Shown in pieces: positions 51,706-63,406 of a DNA stretch of 64,000 bases. Made by a program: the position numbers and the translations under genes. The DNA comes from Prorocentrum cordatum (Eukaryota > Sar > Dinophyceae > Prorocentrales > Prorocentraceae): assembly GCA_963575745.1 (NCBI GenBank), contig CAUYUJ010014188.1, positions 1 to 64,000 on the forward strand, in the 5' to 3' direction. The notes under the pieces were generated by a model. The model saw only the letters and a program-made list of their open reading frames with translations, was not told the origin of the DNA and ran no database searches. Positions within the stretch are counted from its first letter, which is position 1. Each line of letters begins with the position of its first letter.

Positions 51706-54700
51706 CGCCTGAGCTGTGACCCGGCTCACCTTTGCCGCTGCTTGTGCTGCACGCTTGCTGGGGGCGGCCCTCCTGGCCCTTGCCGGCGGCCGCGCTGGGA
51801 GCGAGGCAGCGGCGGCCGAAGCTCCAGCGGGACGGCGTGTCGGCGGGCATGTCGTCGGTGTCGCAGTAGCCGTACAGCGGGTACCCTGCCGTCGCGAGGA
51901 GGAGGGCGTTGAGACGGCGGAGCGCGGGCTGCAAAGCCCTCGCGCTCGATCTGCCCTTGGTGCTGACTGCCGCGATCGCTTGGGCATCCAGTATGTGCAG
52001 GTAGCGGCAGCGGTGGTTCTCAACCGCTCGGCACCTCCAGCGCGCTCCAGCCACTGCAGCCTCCAGCTCCAGCGCCGAGATGTGCCCGGGCCGCTGCCAG
52101 CGAAACCCTTTGGCGATCCGCCAGGCCCAGAGGTGCGTACGGAGAGCTGCCCGCGGCCACGCGCGGGCTCGGTAGGGTGCCCCGGTGTCAAGCCGGACGT
52201 CCGTGCCCCCGCGGTCCGCGACCCTCAGGAACTCCACGATCAGGCTGCGTTCCAACCGCGGGTCGCGATGTCCCGGCTGCTGGAAGTCGGGAACCACGTT
52301 CCAGTTCGCCTCGCACGTGCCCACAGCGAGGCAGCTGCTGCCCGGGATGGCGGCCGCTAGTGCCCCCACCTGAGCGAGCCACGAGCCGAGAAGATACATG
52401 ACAGCCTGGACGCAGAACGCATTCCCGATCAGAGACTCAATGACGCTGTCACGCTCGGCGGCAGGTGCACTATCTTTTACAGCGGCCTGGAAATAGAGAC
52501 GGTCAAACCCCATCAGGGCAGCACGCTCCTCAGGCACGGGCAGCCGGCCCCGCTCACGCCTTGCATCCCAGATGAGGCTGCCGTCCTCGTAGTTGTTGAC
52601 CTGGTAACGGTAGCTGTCGGCAGCCCAGCGCTCTGCAGCCCTCGCCGAGGCGCGGTCGAGCCCCACGGGCCGAAACGGCGGGTGACTCCGCGGGATCGGC
52701 CTCGTGAAACAAGGGAGGTCTGCCTCGGGGTCCAGCGCCGACCAGCCCTCCAGGAGCGAGGCACTCAGTGGGAGCCTCTCCACCGCAAGCGAGACCTTGA
52801 AGTACGTGGCTTCACCCACACCCTTGGTCTCGACGGTGGCGTCGGACGCCAAGAACGCCGTGACGGGCCACGAGCACCAGTACAGGCGGGGCCGCCTGAC
52901 GTGAGTGAGACACCTGGCATCGAGGAACACGGGTGTGACGCCAAGCGCCCTGGTGAACTCCGCCCTCGACTCTAAGGTCATGCTGAACACGTTCTCGACG
53001 AACCACATGGTGCGCCTGGGAAAGGCAGCCTCCGCTGCCTGGATCAGCTCGGGGACCCGGAAGAAGAGCCTCGACCTCGACCCCTCCAGGCCGGTCCCCA
53101 CGACATTGATGCTCGCCAGGTCTTGGCACGGGCTCCCCGCGGTCAGGACGACCCAGTCGGCGTCCCGCGCGTAGCCCTTCAGCATCTCAGTAAACCGCGC
53201 CGTGTTGACGGCCTCGATGTTGCCAAGCTCGATCACGCCCGCCCAGCGGCGACGCCCCAGTCGCCGGGCGGCGGGTTCGACCTCGCAACTGACATGGGCC
53301 ATCACGTCGATCGGGAGTCTGGAGGCCGCCACCGCGGCCCCCGCGGCGCCAGCGAAGAGCTCGATGAGAACTATGCGAGGGCGCCACCGCACACCCCGCA
53401 CAGGGGCCGCAACTGCACCAGGCCGCAACGTCACCGCCGAAGCTCCCCCTCTCGCGCACGCAACGCCCTGCGCCGAGAGCCCGGCCGTGTGGCAGATGCC
53501 CCCGGCGCGCTCGCTGGCATCGGTCGCTATGACACAAGTGTCGATCTTCGCGCGCAGGTCAGTGTAGGCCAGCGGCAGCGCCATCGCGAAGCCCAAGAGC
53601 TCGTCGCACATGCCAAGGGGAACAGTCTGCGGACGCGTCCAGCGTCCAGCAGCCCACACGCTGTTGAGGAATCCCATGAAAGGCCTCCTGAACTCCGCTG
53701 CCCTGGCGCACCTGCCTAGGATCATGAGCATGCCCTGTGACGAGAGGCCCTGCCTGCCCATGCCCCACAGGATGAACGCCAGCAGCTGGTGCAGCTTCTC
53801 GGTCGTGACTCCGACCCGGCCGACGGCCCCGTCAAGACCCGCGCCCATCCGCTCCAGGACCAGCGCGCGGTGCTTGGCCTTGCCGGGGGCGACGCTGATC
53901 CCCGAGCGGCCGTAGGCGGCCCTCTGCTCCTCCTGCGCGCAGCTCATCGTGCCGAGGAGCTCCGCGACCATCGCGTTGGGCACCACCTCGCCATGGTCCC
54001 AGTCGTCGATGTAGTACTGGATCCACTGCTGCTCGAGCTCCTTCGACTTGAACGGAAGCGGCCGGTCCTTGCGCCACTCGAGCTCTGCGGGAAACCCCGC
54101 AGCGAGGGGGCGAGAGCCGAACCCGAGGCGCCTGTGGCAGTGCTGAAACACCGTGACCGCGTTGATCCAGCCCATCGGGATGACGCGCAGCGCGAGGTGA
54201 GTCTTCCCAGGACCCGGCACACCGATGAGCTCGTTCGGGATCGCCTCCGCGAGGGTCATGTATGGCTGCCAGGCCTCGGGCAGCTCGTAGCAGTAGAAAG
54301 CGGAGGCTTGGTCATCCGAGGACCAGAGCAGCATGTGGCCCTCTGGGAGCGGGATGGCGACCCACGAGGGCGACGCGCTAAGGGTCCCGATGTCATCCCT
54401 CATGATGCGCTGGTAGCTGTTGGCCGGGACCATGTTGATGATTAACCGCTGGACGCACGCCTGCCCAGGTGACGGCGTGCCTCCCTTGGCGACCCCGAAC
54501 GCCCCCGCAAGCACCTTGCGGTTCCCGACCTTGAAGATGCGGTCGTCGGCGATCGGCGCCGCCAGCCCCAGCTCGACGAGCTTGGTCCCGATGCGGTACC
54601 ACTCCTGCTTGGACGTGACCTGGATCGCTGCCCGCGGGACCTCTGCAGGCCACTCATCTCGTGGGAGCAAAGCCAGCGTGGGGTCTGCAAGCCAGGCGCC

Positions 54701-55425
54701 CACCTGAGCGTCCGCGATGTCGACCGCCTTGACCGAGGCGGCAACGCCGCGCGCGGGGAGGCCTGGCATGATGCCCGCGAGCGAGAGCGGCAAGGCGCGG
54801 GCCGTCTCCTCGCCCCCGTAGGAGACGGTCCTCGACGAGATGACCCGGTCCCAGTCCGGGAGCTCGAAGGCTGTGGCGGCATCCTGAACGAAATACTCAC
54901 AGGCCTCCTGCACAATGCCGAGCGCACTAACCTGGCTAGCCGTGGGCCGCCTCGCGGCAACGGTGGGACTGCGCATGTGCCCCGTGTACTGGTAGTTCAG
55001 GCTGAAGACCACGAGCTGGGCCCACCCCTGCGCCGTGGCGGCGTCCACCTCGCAGGTCTCCGGCAGCTGCTGGTGCAGGTACCAGGCGGCGCGGTACCTC
55101 TCGAAGAGTGGGGCGTCGGGCAGTGGTAACGGCAACACCTCGCGCAGCCGCGCGAAGCTGGCCGTGGGGTCTGGCGAAGTGCACATCTTACGAACGTACC
55201 GCCCGATCGCCCCTGGCGAGCCGTGCACCGCCTCGTGGACTGCGAGGGCCAGCCTGAACTTGGAGCTGACGCCCGTGCCCACCTCGGCTAGCATCTGGCG
55301 CCACCGCCGAGCCTGCGAACTGCCGCGTAGCTGCCGCTCAGGCGGGCGGAGGGCAGGCGGGGGCGTGCTGTGGGCCGCGGCCTTAGCCGTGTCGGCCCTC
55401 ACGCTCGAACCCAGGCCGTCCTGCG
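51614..55425 (-). CDS. RT - RNase H polyprotein with embedded DNMT3-like C5 methyltransferase (DIRS-2)
   Basis: The frame is open from 56332 to 51614 (1572 codons); convincing protein begins about residue 303 (55425). RT: motif A WSSDDQASAFYCYEL (about 670-684), PMGW (719-722), YYIDDWD (773-779). RNase H first Asp is D938 in CVIATDASERAGG. Then a full C5 methyltransferase follows: motif I IELFAGAAG (990-998), motif IV GSPCQDLAS with Cys1069, motif VI WFVENVFSM (1110-1118), motif VIII RRPRLYW, motif IX ERAALMGF, motif X IGNAFCVQAV (1302-1311). RNase H then resumes: ALELEAAV (E1422/1424), YLHILDAQA (D1449), DMPADTPSRW (D1498). The GLEGSRSRLFF segment after PCQ resembles DNMT3 enzymes. An alternative N-terminal extension in another frame (55851-55399) is plausible. 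Confidence 0.85.
52358..53380 (-). other. C5 cytosine methyltransferase domain inside RNase H
   Basis: Residues about 985-1325 of the DIRS-2 pol. All six signature motifs (I, IV, VI, VIII, IX, X) are in canonical order with catalytic Pro-Cys-Gln intact. It separates the first RNase H Asp (D938) from the Glu (E1422) by about 480 residues, where typical RNase H has a few tens. By family knowledge it would transfer methyl groups to cytosine C5, likely CG, but specificity cannot be read from sequence. Confidence 0.85.
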
Positions 55426-55851
55426 AGCAGTGCCCGTGCCGCGGCTCTTCCCCGTCTTGCCTTTGCCGCGGCTCTTGGCAGCCAGCGGCCTCCCGATGCG
55501 CGCCTTCCACGCTGCCTGGGTCTCGCCCTCGCGCCTCGGGTGGGCCGCCTTGTGCTGCGAGAAGCTCCGGCTCGCCGCCGCCTCCGCTGGTGGCACGCGG
55601 GCGGCGGCTGCTGCGTCGAGGTCCCCCTCCGAGTCGCTCAGGAGCTGGACTGACCGCGTGGGACTGCGGCTGGTCCTCCGAGCCGCTGGCGGCTTCTTCT
55701 CGGCGGGGGGAGCTGCGGGACCGTCGCCTGGAACGCGTCCGGCAAGGATCCTCATCGCCTCGGCCGATCCCGAGACTGGCGTCCCGGTAGCAGGGGGCGG
55801 GGGGCGCGCCTCCGCGCGCCCATGGCCTGCAGGTGCCGTCCCCCCCTGCAA
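55399..55851 (-). CDS. possible N-terminal segment of DIRS-2 pol in another frame
   Basis: A 150-codon frame rich in Ala/Pro/Arg/Lys (KKPPAARRTSRSPTRSVQLL, AAKSRGKGKTGKSRGTGTAR) with better codon bias than the overlapping pol frame in this interval. It could be the true start of pol, joined by a shift near 55405, or a separate basic linker. Confidence 0.4.
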   Translation of the reverse strand: MQGGTAPAGHGRAEARPPPPATGTPVSGSAEAMRILAGRVPGDGPAAPPAEKKPPAARRTSRSPTRSVQLLSDSEGDLDAAAAARVPPAEAAASRSFSQHKAAHPRREGETQAAWKARIGRPLAAKSRGKGKTGKSRGTGTARRTAWVRA

Positions 55852-55875
55852 CGGAGACGGCTCCCGGCCAGACCC

Positions 55876-57344
55876 CTAGCCCGGCCTGCGGTCTGCAAGC
55901 CGCTGGCGGAGTTCGGCGACCTTCAGCTCCCGGGCCTCGACCTTCTCGGCGGCGTTCTCCTCGTCCAGAGAGGCGCCTGATGGAAGCTGTTCCTGTGCGA
56001 CCAGCGTGAGCCACCGTGCTGACCGCCAGTTCCCGTCGCGGATGGCCATCGTCCGCGCCTTGAACTCCTGCATGAGCAGATCCGCAGTCTCGACGACCTC
56101 TCCGCGCAGGATGCCGTCGAGCGCCAGCCCCAGCGTGCGGAGGACCCGCACCTCGTCTGTCCCCAGCGTGCGCGGCGGGTGAGCAACGAAGAACACCGTG
56201 TTCAGGAACTGCGTGACGCATGGGGCCAGAGGGTCGGCTTCGCCCGCGGACAGCTGCTGGGTGAACTGGCTGCGCAGGTGGCCGAGCCCATTCTGGGGCC
56301 AGAGGGTCGGCTTCGCCCGCGGACAGCTGCAACAGGTGGCCGAGCGATGCCGCGGCGGAACAAGTCGCGCTTGATGTTCACGCCCTGGTAGCGATCGCGG
56401 CCCCCGAGGCGCTCCGTGTCGCTCTCCGCGCCGTCCTCCGCGTCGTCGTCGTCGCGCCCCAGGAGCGCAGCGGTCAACGCTGACGCCAGCCTGCTCTTCG
56501 ATCCCGAGGCGCTGGCGCGCGCAGGGGCAGCAGCGGCGGCTCGGCCAGCTACCACCTGCGCCAGGCGCTCGCCCACGGCCCCTGCTGGGCGCGCGGCATT
56601 CTTGGGCGTGCCCTGCCTCGGCCCACCACGAGCGGCCTTGCCCCCGAGCCGCGCCAGCCGCGCCTCGAGCTCGGGGTCCTCGGCGGTCTCCTCGAGCCCA
56701 GCAAGCTCCTGGTCGAGCGGGCTCGTATCTCCTGGTCCGCCAGGGGTCTGGGTGCCCTCCACCTCGCGGGCTCGCTTGCGCGGTGGCCCGCGAGGCTCCT
56801 CCTCGCCCTCGTTGGCCCCGTCCCCGAGCGGCCATCCGCCGAGCTCTCCAGGCATCGGCTCGGCCGAGGGCGCGTCGGCCAGCACAGGCGCTCCAGGGTC
56901 CGCGGCCGGGCAGATGAGCTTCGCCTGCTCGCGGGCCACATCGCGGGGGTCCACCACCTGCCACACGTCCAAGTGCTCGACTACTGCGCCCACTGGGGCG
57001 ATCGCCCCGCACTCGGCGGCGCTGCACTTGCAGAGGTGGAAGACCGTGGCCAGGGGGCGCGCGCCCTGCCGCCCGGAGGAGGCTGCATACCATGAGAAGT
57101 ACGGGTCGCTGGCGCCCACGTGCCGCCCCTTGAAGAAACGGCCGAAGGCGTCCGCTTGGTAGGCGACCTCCACTTCGAGCATCTCGACGCCCTGCGGCGC
57201 CCCGTCGTCGTCCTTGACGCGCGCCAGGACCCGTGCACCAGCCCACAGCGGCAGCCCCGGCACCAGGTCGCCGTTCAGCGCCGCGTCGAGCCAGGCCCCT
57301 CTCGGGAAGGGCCACCCGGCGGCACCCGGGGCTGCCCGCTCCAT
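55876..57344 (-). CDS. gag-like ORF1 of DIRS-2, frame broken by a partial duplication
   Basis: From ATG 57344 (MERAAPGAAGWPFPRGAW) the frame shows VLARVKDDDGAPQGVEMLE, YFSWYAASSGRQGARPLATV, LCKCSAAECGAIAPVG and LDVWQVVDPRDVAREQAKL. An acidic/basic disordered part follows, reaching RYQGVNIKRDLFRRGIARP at about 56340. The sensible reading then continues in a different frame as TQQLSAGEADPLAPCVTQFL, LNTVFFVAHPPRTLG and on to LRQRLADRRPG at 55876. The switch coincides with a duplicated 36-base segment (56222 and 56295), whose 73-base offset changes frame. A short CKC/C pattern might bind zinc; otherwise the role is inferred from position. Confidence 0.6.
56222..56330. repeat. 36-base direct duplication in DIRS-2 ORF1
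   Basis: GGGGCCAGAGGGTCGGCTTC starts at 56222 and again at 56295, each followed by GCCCGCGGACAGCTGC. The flanking CAGGTGGCCGAG is also repeated, with a 15-base shortening in the right copy. Confidence 0.9.
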
Positions 57345-57584
57345 CGGGCTCCTCGCCAGCAGCGGCGCGGGAGAGGGGCGACCCGCGCCCGGGATACTCG
57401 TCTCCCAGCCAGGTCGTCGCTCCCCTCAGCCCGCAAAGTCTGCCAGCGAGGCTGATCAGAATCAGTCGTCCGAGCGTGGCCTGCACGCGGCCGCGCTCGG
57501 CGCGGCGAACTTTCAGTAGACAGAGTGGCTCGGCAGCGGCCACAGACGGGCGGCACCGCCCGGTGACTCCGCTGCCTGTCTCGA

Positions 57585-57689
57585 GCCAACACAGCTACGG
57601 CAGATGGATGAAACTCAACCGTTATCCATCAACGGCGTCGCGCACGCTCAGGTGGACTCCGCATAGGTTTCCTTGGAAGGTTCATATAT
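57585..57689. repeat. DIRS-2 repeat A1
   Basis: Single copy of A at the 5' end of the minus-strand element. Confidence 0.92.
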
Positions 57690-57690
57690 G

Positions 57691-57870
57691 TAACGGTTTC
57701 TTTATATAGATATGTATTTTGTAAATGTAGATATATGTTTGTATATATCTTATAGATTTGTATATGTATAATAGATGTATATGTAAATGTTCATGTATTT
57801 ACCTTGTATATATAACTGTTCATAAAAGGATATATATATACAAATATCTATATATACACATGTTTTATAT

Positions 57871-57912
<42 letters not shown>

Positions 57913-58993
57913 TGAGAAAGAGAGACAGAGAGACACACACACACACACACATCTCCCCTTTTCCACAGTTCTGGCGCCCGGGTCGTCCCGCGCCAAATGT
58001 TTCGCGCATTGCTCGTATCACTCGCCCCATCACACTTCATGCTTCCTATATTACTCGTATCACTCGTAGAAGGAAAAATAAGATTGAACTATTTTCTGTC
58101 TCTTACGAGTGATACGAACAAAATGTGAAAAATTGTGAAGTAATGAGACGAGTGCTGAAGCAATACGTGAGAAATTAACAAATGCGCGAAACGCCTCCGG
58201 GGGGGGCCCGGGGCCGTTGGGGAGGCGCTAGACATAGCGACATGCAGCCGCTTTGGCCTTTGATTTTCGCAGTGATTGAGATGACTCCTCCCCTGTCCTC
58301 CTCTCGAGCATTTCCCCGTGTACTTCTTCCTGTATTTTTGCGCCCCGATCAATTCGAGGGCAACCGCGTGCCGGGCAGCGCGCACACAGGCCCCTGAACA
58401 AATTAGCGAACACTCATGCCACATTCATCCGTCAACGCCTCCTCCTCCCCCAACTGTTCAAAGTTGGCGGTGGGTCCGACGACATGCACTTCGACCGCAG
58501 CGCCCCCCGCGCGCGCCAACCTTGAGTTTGTGGGGGAAGGGGGGTGTTCAGTAATTGTTTCCCTCTACCGTCTCATCTTCTAGTGTGCCCTGTCATTTGC
58601 GAGTTTGCCGGGCGATGCTGCGGGTGAGAATGATTGCGAGACCAGTATGATATGTAACTCTGTATATATGTAAACAAATAAATGTATAAACATACGTATA
58701 AATACATATATGTGTGTGTACATATACGTAGGTTAGCGTAAGTGTAGGTTTGCACACACATATATATATATGTAAGTATATATATATATATGTATGTATA
58801 TAGATGTGGGTATATGTATACATATATATATAATTGTAAAATTATGTGTATATGTAGATACGCAAAGTTATATGCATATGTTCAGGTACATATACGCAAA
58901 GTTTTATGTATATATGTATAGGGATAACTGTTCATATATGGATATATACATATGTATACACCTGCTATATATATGTGTGTGTATGTATTGAAC
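57691..58993. repeat. satellite unit 4 remainder and unit 5
   Basis: 57691-57868 is the TA-rich tail of unit 4, resuming after DIRS-2. Unit 5 starts with a GA-rich tract (57869-57930) and has its marker at 57968. Its TA-rich tail is long (58640-58985). Confidence 0.85.
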
Positions 58994-59926
58994 GATGGAG
59001 AGACAAAGAGAGACACACACAGATCTCCCCTTTTCCAACGCTCTGGCGCCCGAGTCGTCCCGCGCCAAATTTGTCACGCATTACTCGTATCACTCGCCCC
59101 ATCACACTTCATTTTTTCCCATATTACTCGTATCACTCGTAGAAAGAAGATAATATGCTTGAACTATTTTCTGTTTCTTACGAGTGATACGAATAAGATG
59201 TGAAAAATGCGAAATAATGGGGCGAATGCTGAAGCAATACGTGAGAAATTAACACATGCGCGAAACGCCTCCGGGGGGACCCGGGGCCGTTGGGGAGGCG
59301 CTAGACATAACAACATGCAGCCGCTTTGGCCTTTGATTTTCGTAGTGATTGAGATGACTTCTGCCCGGTCCCCCTCTCGAGCATTTCCCCGTGCACCTCT
59401 TCCTGTAATTTTGCGCCCCGATCAATTCGAGAGCAACCGCGTGCCGGGCAACGCGCCCACGGGCCTCGGAACAAATTAGCGAACACTCATGCCACATTCA
59501 TCCGTCAACGCCCCCTCCTCCCCACAATGTTCAGAGTTGGCGGTGGGTCCGACGAGATGCACTTCGACCGCAATGTCCCCCGCGCGTGCCAACGTTGAGT
59601 TTGTTGTGGGGGGGGGGGTCAGTAATTGTTTCCCTCTACCGTCTCATCTTCTACTTTACCCTGTCATTCGCGAGTTGGCCGAGCGATTCTGCGGGTGAGG
59701 TTTTTTGCGAGACCAGTATGATATGTATATATATGTGTGTATACGTATGTAGATGTGAATATATATATATGTATTTATGTGTGTAAATGTAGGTGAATCA
59801 TTGTATATATGTGTGTATATGTATACATACATGTATATGTATAGGATCAAATATTCGTATGTATATATGTACAGATGTATCTGTTCAGATATGGATGTAT
59901 ACAAACTCTTATATATATATAACTAT
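58994..59926. repeat. satellite unit 6
   Basis: Marker CTCTGGCGCCCGAGTCG at 59040, 1072 bases after unit 5. All blocks are present and it ends in a TA-rich tract from about 59720. Confidence 0.9.
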
Positions 59927-60845
59927 AGAGATGGAGACACACACATATCTCCCCTTTTCCAATGTTCTGGCGCCCGAGACGTCCCGCGCCAAATGTTTCA
60001 CGCATTGCTCGTATCACTCGCCCCATCGCACTTCATTTTTCCTACATTCCTCGTGTCACTCGTAGGAAGAAAATAAGATTCTTGAACTAATTTCTTTTTC
60101 TTACGAGTGATACGAGTCATATGTCACAAAAGGAGTAATGGGACGAGTGCTTCGAACAATGCGTGAAAAAAAACATATGCGCGAAACGCCTCCACGGGGG
60201 GGCCCGGGGCCGTTGGGGAGGCGCTAGACATAACAACATGCAGCCGCTTTGGCCTTTGATTTTCGTAGTGATTGAGATGACTCCTCCCCCGCCCTCCCCT
60301 CGAGCATTTCCCCGTGTACCTCTTCCTATACTTTTGCGCCCCAATCAATTCGAGGGCAACCGCGTGCCGGGCAACGCACCCACAGGCATCGGAACAAATT
60401 AGCGAACACTCATGCCTCATTCATCCGTCAACGCCTCCTCCTCCACCCAATGTTCAGAGTTGGCGGTGGGTCCGACGAGATGCACTTCGACCGCAGTGCC
60501 CCCCGCGCGTGCCGACATTGAGTTTGGGGGGGAGGGGGGGTGTTCAGTAATTGTTCCCTTCTACCTTCTCATCTTCTAGTTTACCTTGTCATGTCCGAGT
60601 TGGCCGAGCGATTCTGCGGGTGACGATATGACTATAATATGTGTATAAATGTGTGTTTCGAAGTATATATATAACATATGTATGTATATAAATATATATG
60701 TAAGTGTATGTGTATGCTTGTGTGTATATATATGGGTGTGTATATGGACACGTGAATGTATTTGTATATGTTCATGTATGTATAGGTATATATGTATATA
60801 TAACTGTTCATATACGGACATATGCAAATTATGTGTACATATACA
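59927..60845. repeat. satellite unit 7
   Basis: Marker at 59964, 924 bases after unit 6. The foldback outer arms are at about 60001-60026 and 60136-60164. Confidence 0.9.
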
Positions 60846-61735
60846 TAGAGAGGGACACATAACTCCCTATGTTCCACTGTTCTGGCGCCCGAGTCGTCCC
60901 GCGCCAAATTTTGAACGTATTACTCGTATCACTCGCCCCATCACACTCCAATGTTCGTGTATTACTCGTATCACCCGTGAAGGAAAATGATATTCTTGAA
61001 CTATTTTCCTTTTCTTACGAGTGATACGAGTAATATGTAAAAAATGCGAAATAATGGGGCGAGTGCTACGAGCAATGCGTGAAAAATAAACATATGCGCG
61101 AAACGCCTCCGGGGGGGCCTGGGGCCCTTGGGGAAGCGCTACACATAACAACATGCGGCCGCTTTGGCCTTTGATTTTCGTAAATTTGAAATGACTCCCC
61201 CCACGGTCCTCCCCTCGAGCATTTCCCCGTGCACCGATTCCTGTACTTTTGCGCCCCAATCAATTTGAGGGCAACCTCGCGCCAGGCAACGCGCCCACAA
61301 GCCTCGGAACAAATTAGCGAACATTCATGCCTCATTCATCCGTCAACGCCTCCTCCTCACCCCAATGTTCAGAGTTGGCGGTGGGTCCGACGAGATGCAC
61401 TTCGACCGCAGTGCCCCCCGCGCGTGCCGACATTGAGTTTGGGGGGGAGGGAGGGTGTTCAGTAATTGTTTCTCTCTACCGTCTCATTTTCTCGTTTGCC
61501 CTGTCATTTGCGAGTTGGCCGAGCGATTCTGCGGGTGAGGATGTTTGCGATACCATTACTTCATGTATATGTATATATGTATATGTATATATGTATATAT
61601 ATATATACATATATGTCAATGTAGATGTAGGTTTATGTATATATATATGTACATGTATACGTAAATGCAAATGTATGTGTTCATGTATTTGTATGTATAA
61701 ATGTATATAATGCTTTATATGCGTATATACATACA
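60846..61735. repeat. satellite unit 8
   Basis: Marker at 60879, 894 bases before the unit-9 marker. This unit shows the cleanest version of the nested foldback (60915-61080). Confidence 0.9.
60915..61080. other. nested inverted repeat (foldback) in satellite unit, representative copy
   Basis: Outer arms TACTCGTATCACTCGCCCC (about 60919-60941) and its near-complement (61053-61075) enclose inner arms ATTACTCGTATCAC (60961) and GTGATACGAGTAAT (61021-61034). The two left arms are direct repeats of each other, as are the two right arms, giving a four-arm foldback of about 165 bases. The same architecture is seen in the other units, with the right outer arm lost in unit 10. Confidence 0.85.
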
Positions 61736-62499
61736 TTTGAAGAGAAACACGCAATATCTCCCCTTTTCCAATGTTCTGGCGCCCGAGTCGTCCCGCGCCA
61801 AATTTGTCACGTATTACTCGTATCGCTCGTCCCATCACACTTCACTTTTCCTTCTAGTATCACTCGCACTAAGAAAAAAAGGATTCTTGAACTATTTTCT
61901 TTTGCTTACGAGTGATACGAGTAATACATGCAAAATAAAGAGTAATGGGAAGAGTGCTACGAGCAATACGTATAAAAAATGCGCGGAACGCGTCCGGGGG
62001 AGACCCAGGGCCGTTGGGGAGGCGCTAGACATCACAACATGCCGCCGCTTTGGCCTTTGATTTTCGCAAAGATTGAAATGACTCCCCCCCGGTCCCCCCC
62101 TCGAGCATGTACCTCCTCCTGTATTGTTTGCGCCCCAATCACTTCGAGGGCAACCGCATGCTGGGCAACGCACCCACAGGCCTCGGAACAAATTAGCGAA
62201 CACCCATGCCACATTCATCCGTCAACGCCTCCTCTTCCCCCCAATGTTCAGAATTGGCGGTGGGTCCGACGAGATGCACTTCGACCGCAGTGCCCCCCGC
62301 GCGTGCCAACATTGACTTTGGGGGGGAAGCGGGCGTTCAGTAATTGTTTCCCGATACCGTCTCATCGTCTTATTGACCCCGTCATCTGCGAGTTGGCCGG
62401 GCTATTCTGCGGGTGAGGATTTCTCCGGGACCATTATGAAATGTATGTGTATATATATATATGTATATATGTGTATATATATGTATATATATATATATG

Positions 62500-62545
<46 letters not shown>

Positions 62546-62772
62546 CGCATGCAGGTATAGGTTTGTGTATATGTATGTATGTATGTATGTATGTATATAT
62601 ATATATATATGTATATGTATGTGTACATGTATATGTATATGTATAGGTATATGTAAATGTATATGAAAAAACATACGTTCATGCATTTATTTGTGGACAT
62701 ATATATATATGTATATTTACATTTGTTTATATGCACATAAAGCTGTGCATTTTTATATGTACGTGTATATAT
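61736..62772. repeat. satellite unit 9
   Basis: Marker at 61773. The inner foldback arm is partly eroded on its left side. The TA tract (62440-62770) is the longest in the window. Confidence 0.9.
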
Positions 62773-62775
62773 ATG

Positions 62776-62806
<31 letters not shown>

Positions 62807-63371
62807 AAACACACACACACACACATATCCCCCCTTTTCCAATGTTCTTGCGCCCGAGTCGTCCCGCGCCAAATTTTCACGCATTACTCGTATCACTCGT
62901 CCGATCACACTACACGTTTCCTATCTTACTCGTATCACTCGTAGAAAGAAAGTAACATTATTGAGATATTTTTTTCTTACGAGTGAAACGAATAATATTC
63001 ATTGGGATGACTCCTCCCCCGTCCTCCCCTCGAGCATTTCCCAATGCACCTCTTTCCGTATGTTTGCGCCCCAGTCAATTCGAGGGCAACCGCGTGCCGG
63101 GCAACGCACCCACAGGCCTCGAAACAAATTAACGAACACTCATGCCACATTCATCCGTCAACGCCTCCTCCTCCCGCCAATGTTCAGGGTTGGCGGTGGG
63201 TCCGACGAAATGCACTTCGACCGCAAGGCCCCCCGCGCGTGCCAACATTGAGTTGTTTTTGGGGGGGCGTCAGAAATGGTTCCCCGCGGCCGTCTTATCG
63301 TCTTCTTTCATACCCCGTCATTTGCGAGTTGGCCGAGCTATTCTGCGGGCGAGGATTTCTGCGAGACCATG

Positions 63372-63406
<35 letters not shown>

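Larger units (their letters stand above)
49988..57690 (-). mobile_element. DIRS-2: DIRS/PAT-type element with internal DNMT3-like domain
   Basis: 7703 bases. Split direct repeats: A1 (57689-57585), ORFs, B1 (50658-50415), A2 (50414-50310), B2 (50231-49988), minus strand. A1 and A2 look identical, and B1 and B2 (244 bases each) show a single difference by eye, so the insertion is recent. Both edges lie in the TA-rich tail of satellite unit 4 (GTATATATG / CATATATG). It encodes gag-like ORF1, a pol with RT, split RNase H and an embedded C5 methyltransferase, and an overlapping tyrosine recombinase. Retroelements that carry DNA methyltransferases have been reported in dinoflagellates. Confidence 0.88.

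Noticed and set aside
53123-54445. Plus-strand frames over the DIRS-2 pol
   Set aside because: Antisense shadows of a high-GC gene; the sense frame has all catalytic motifs.
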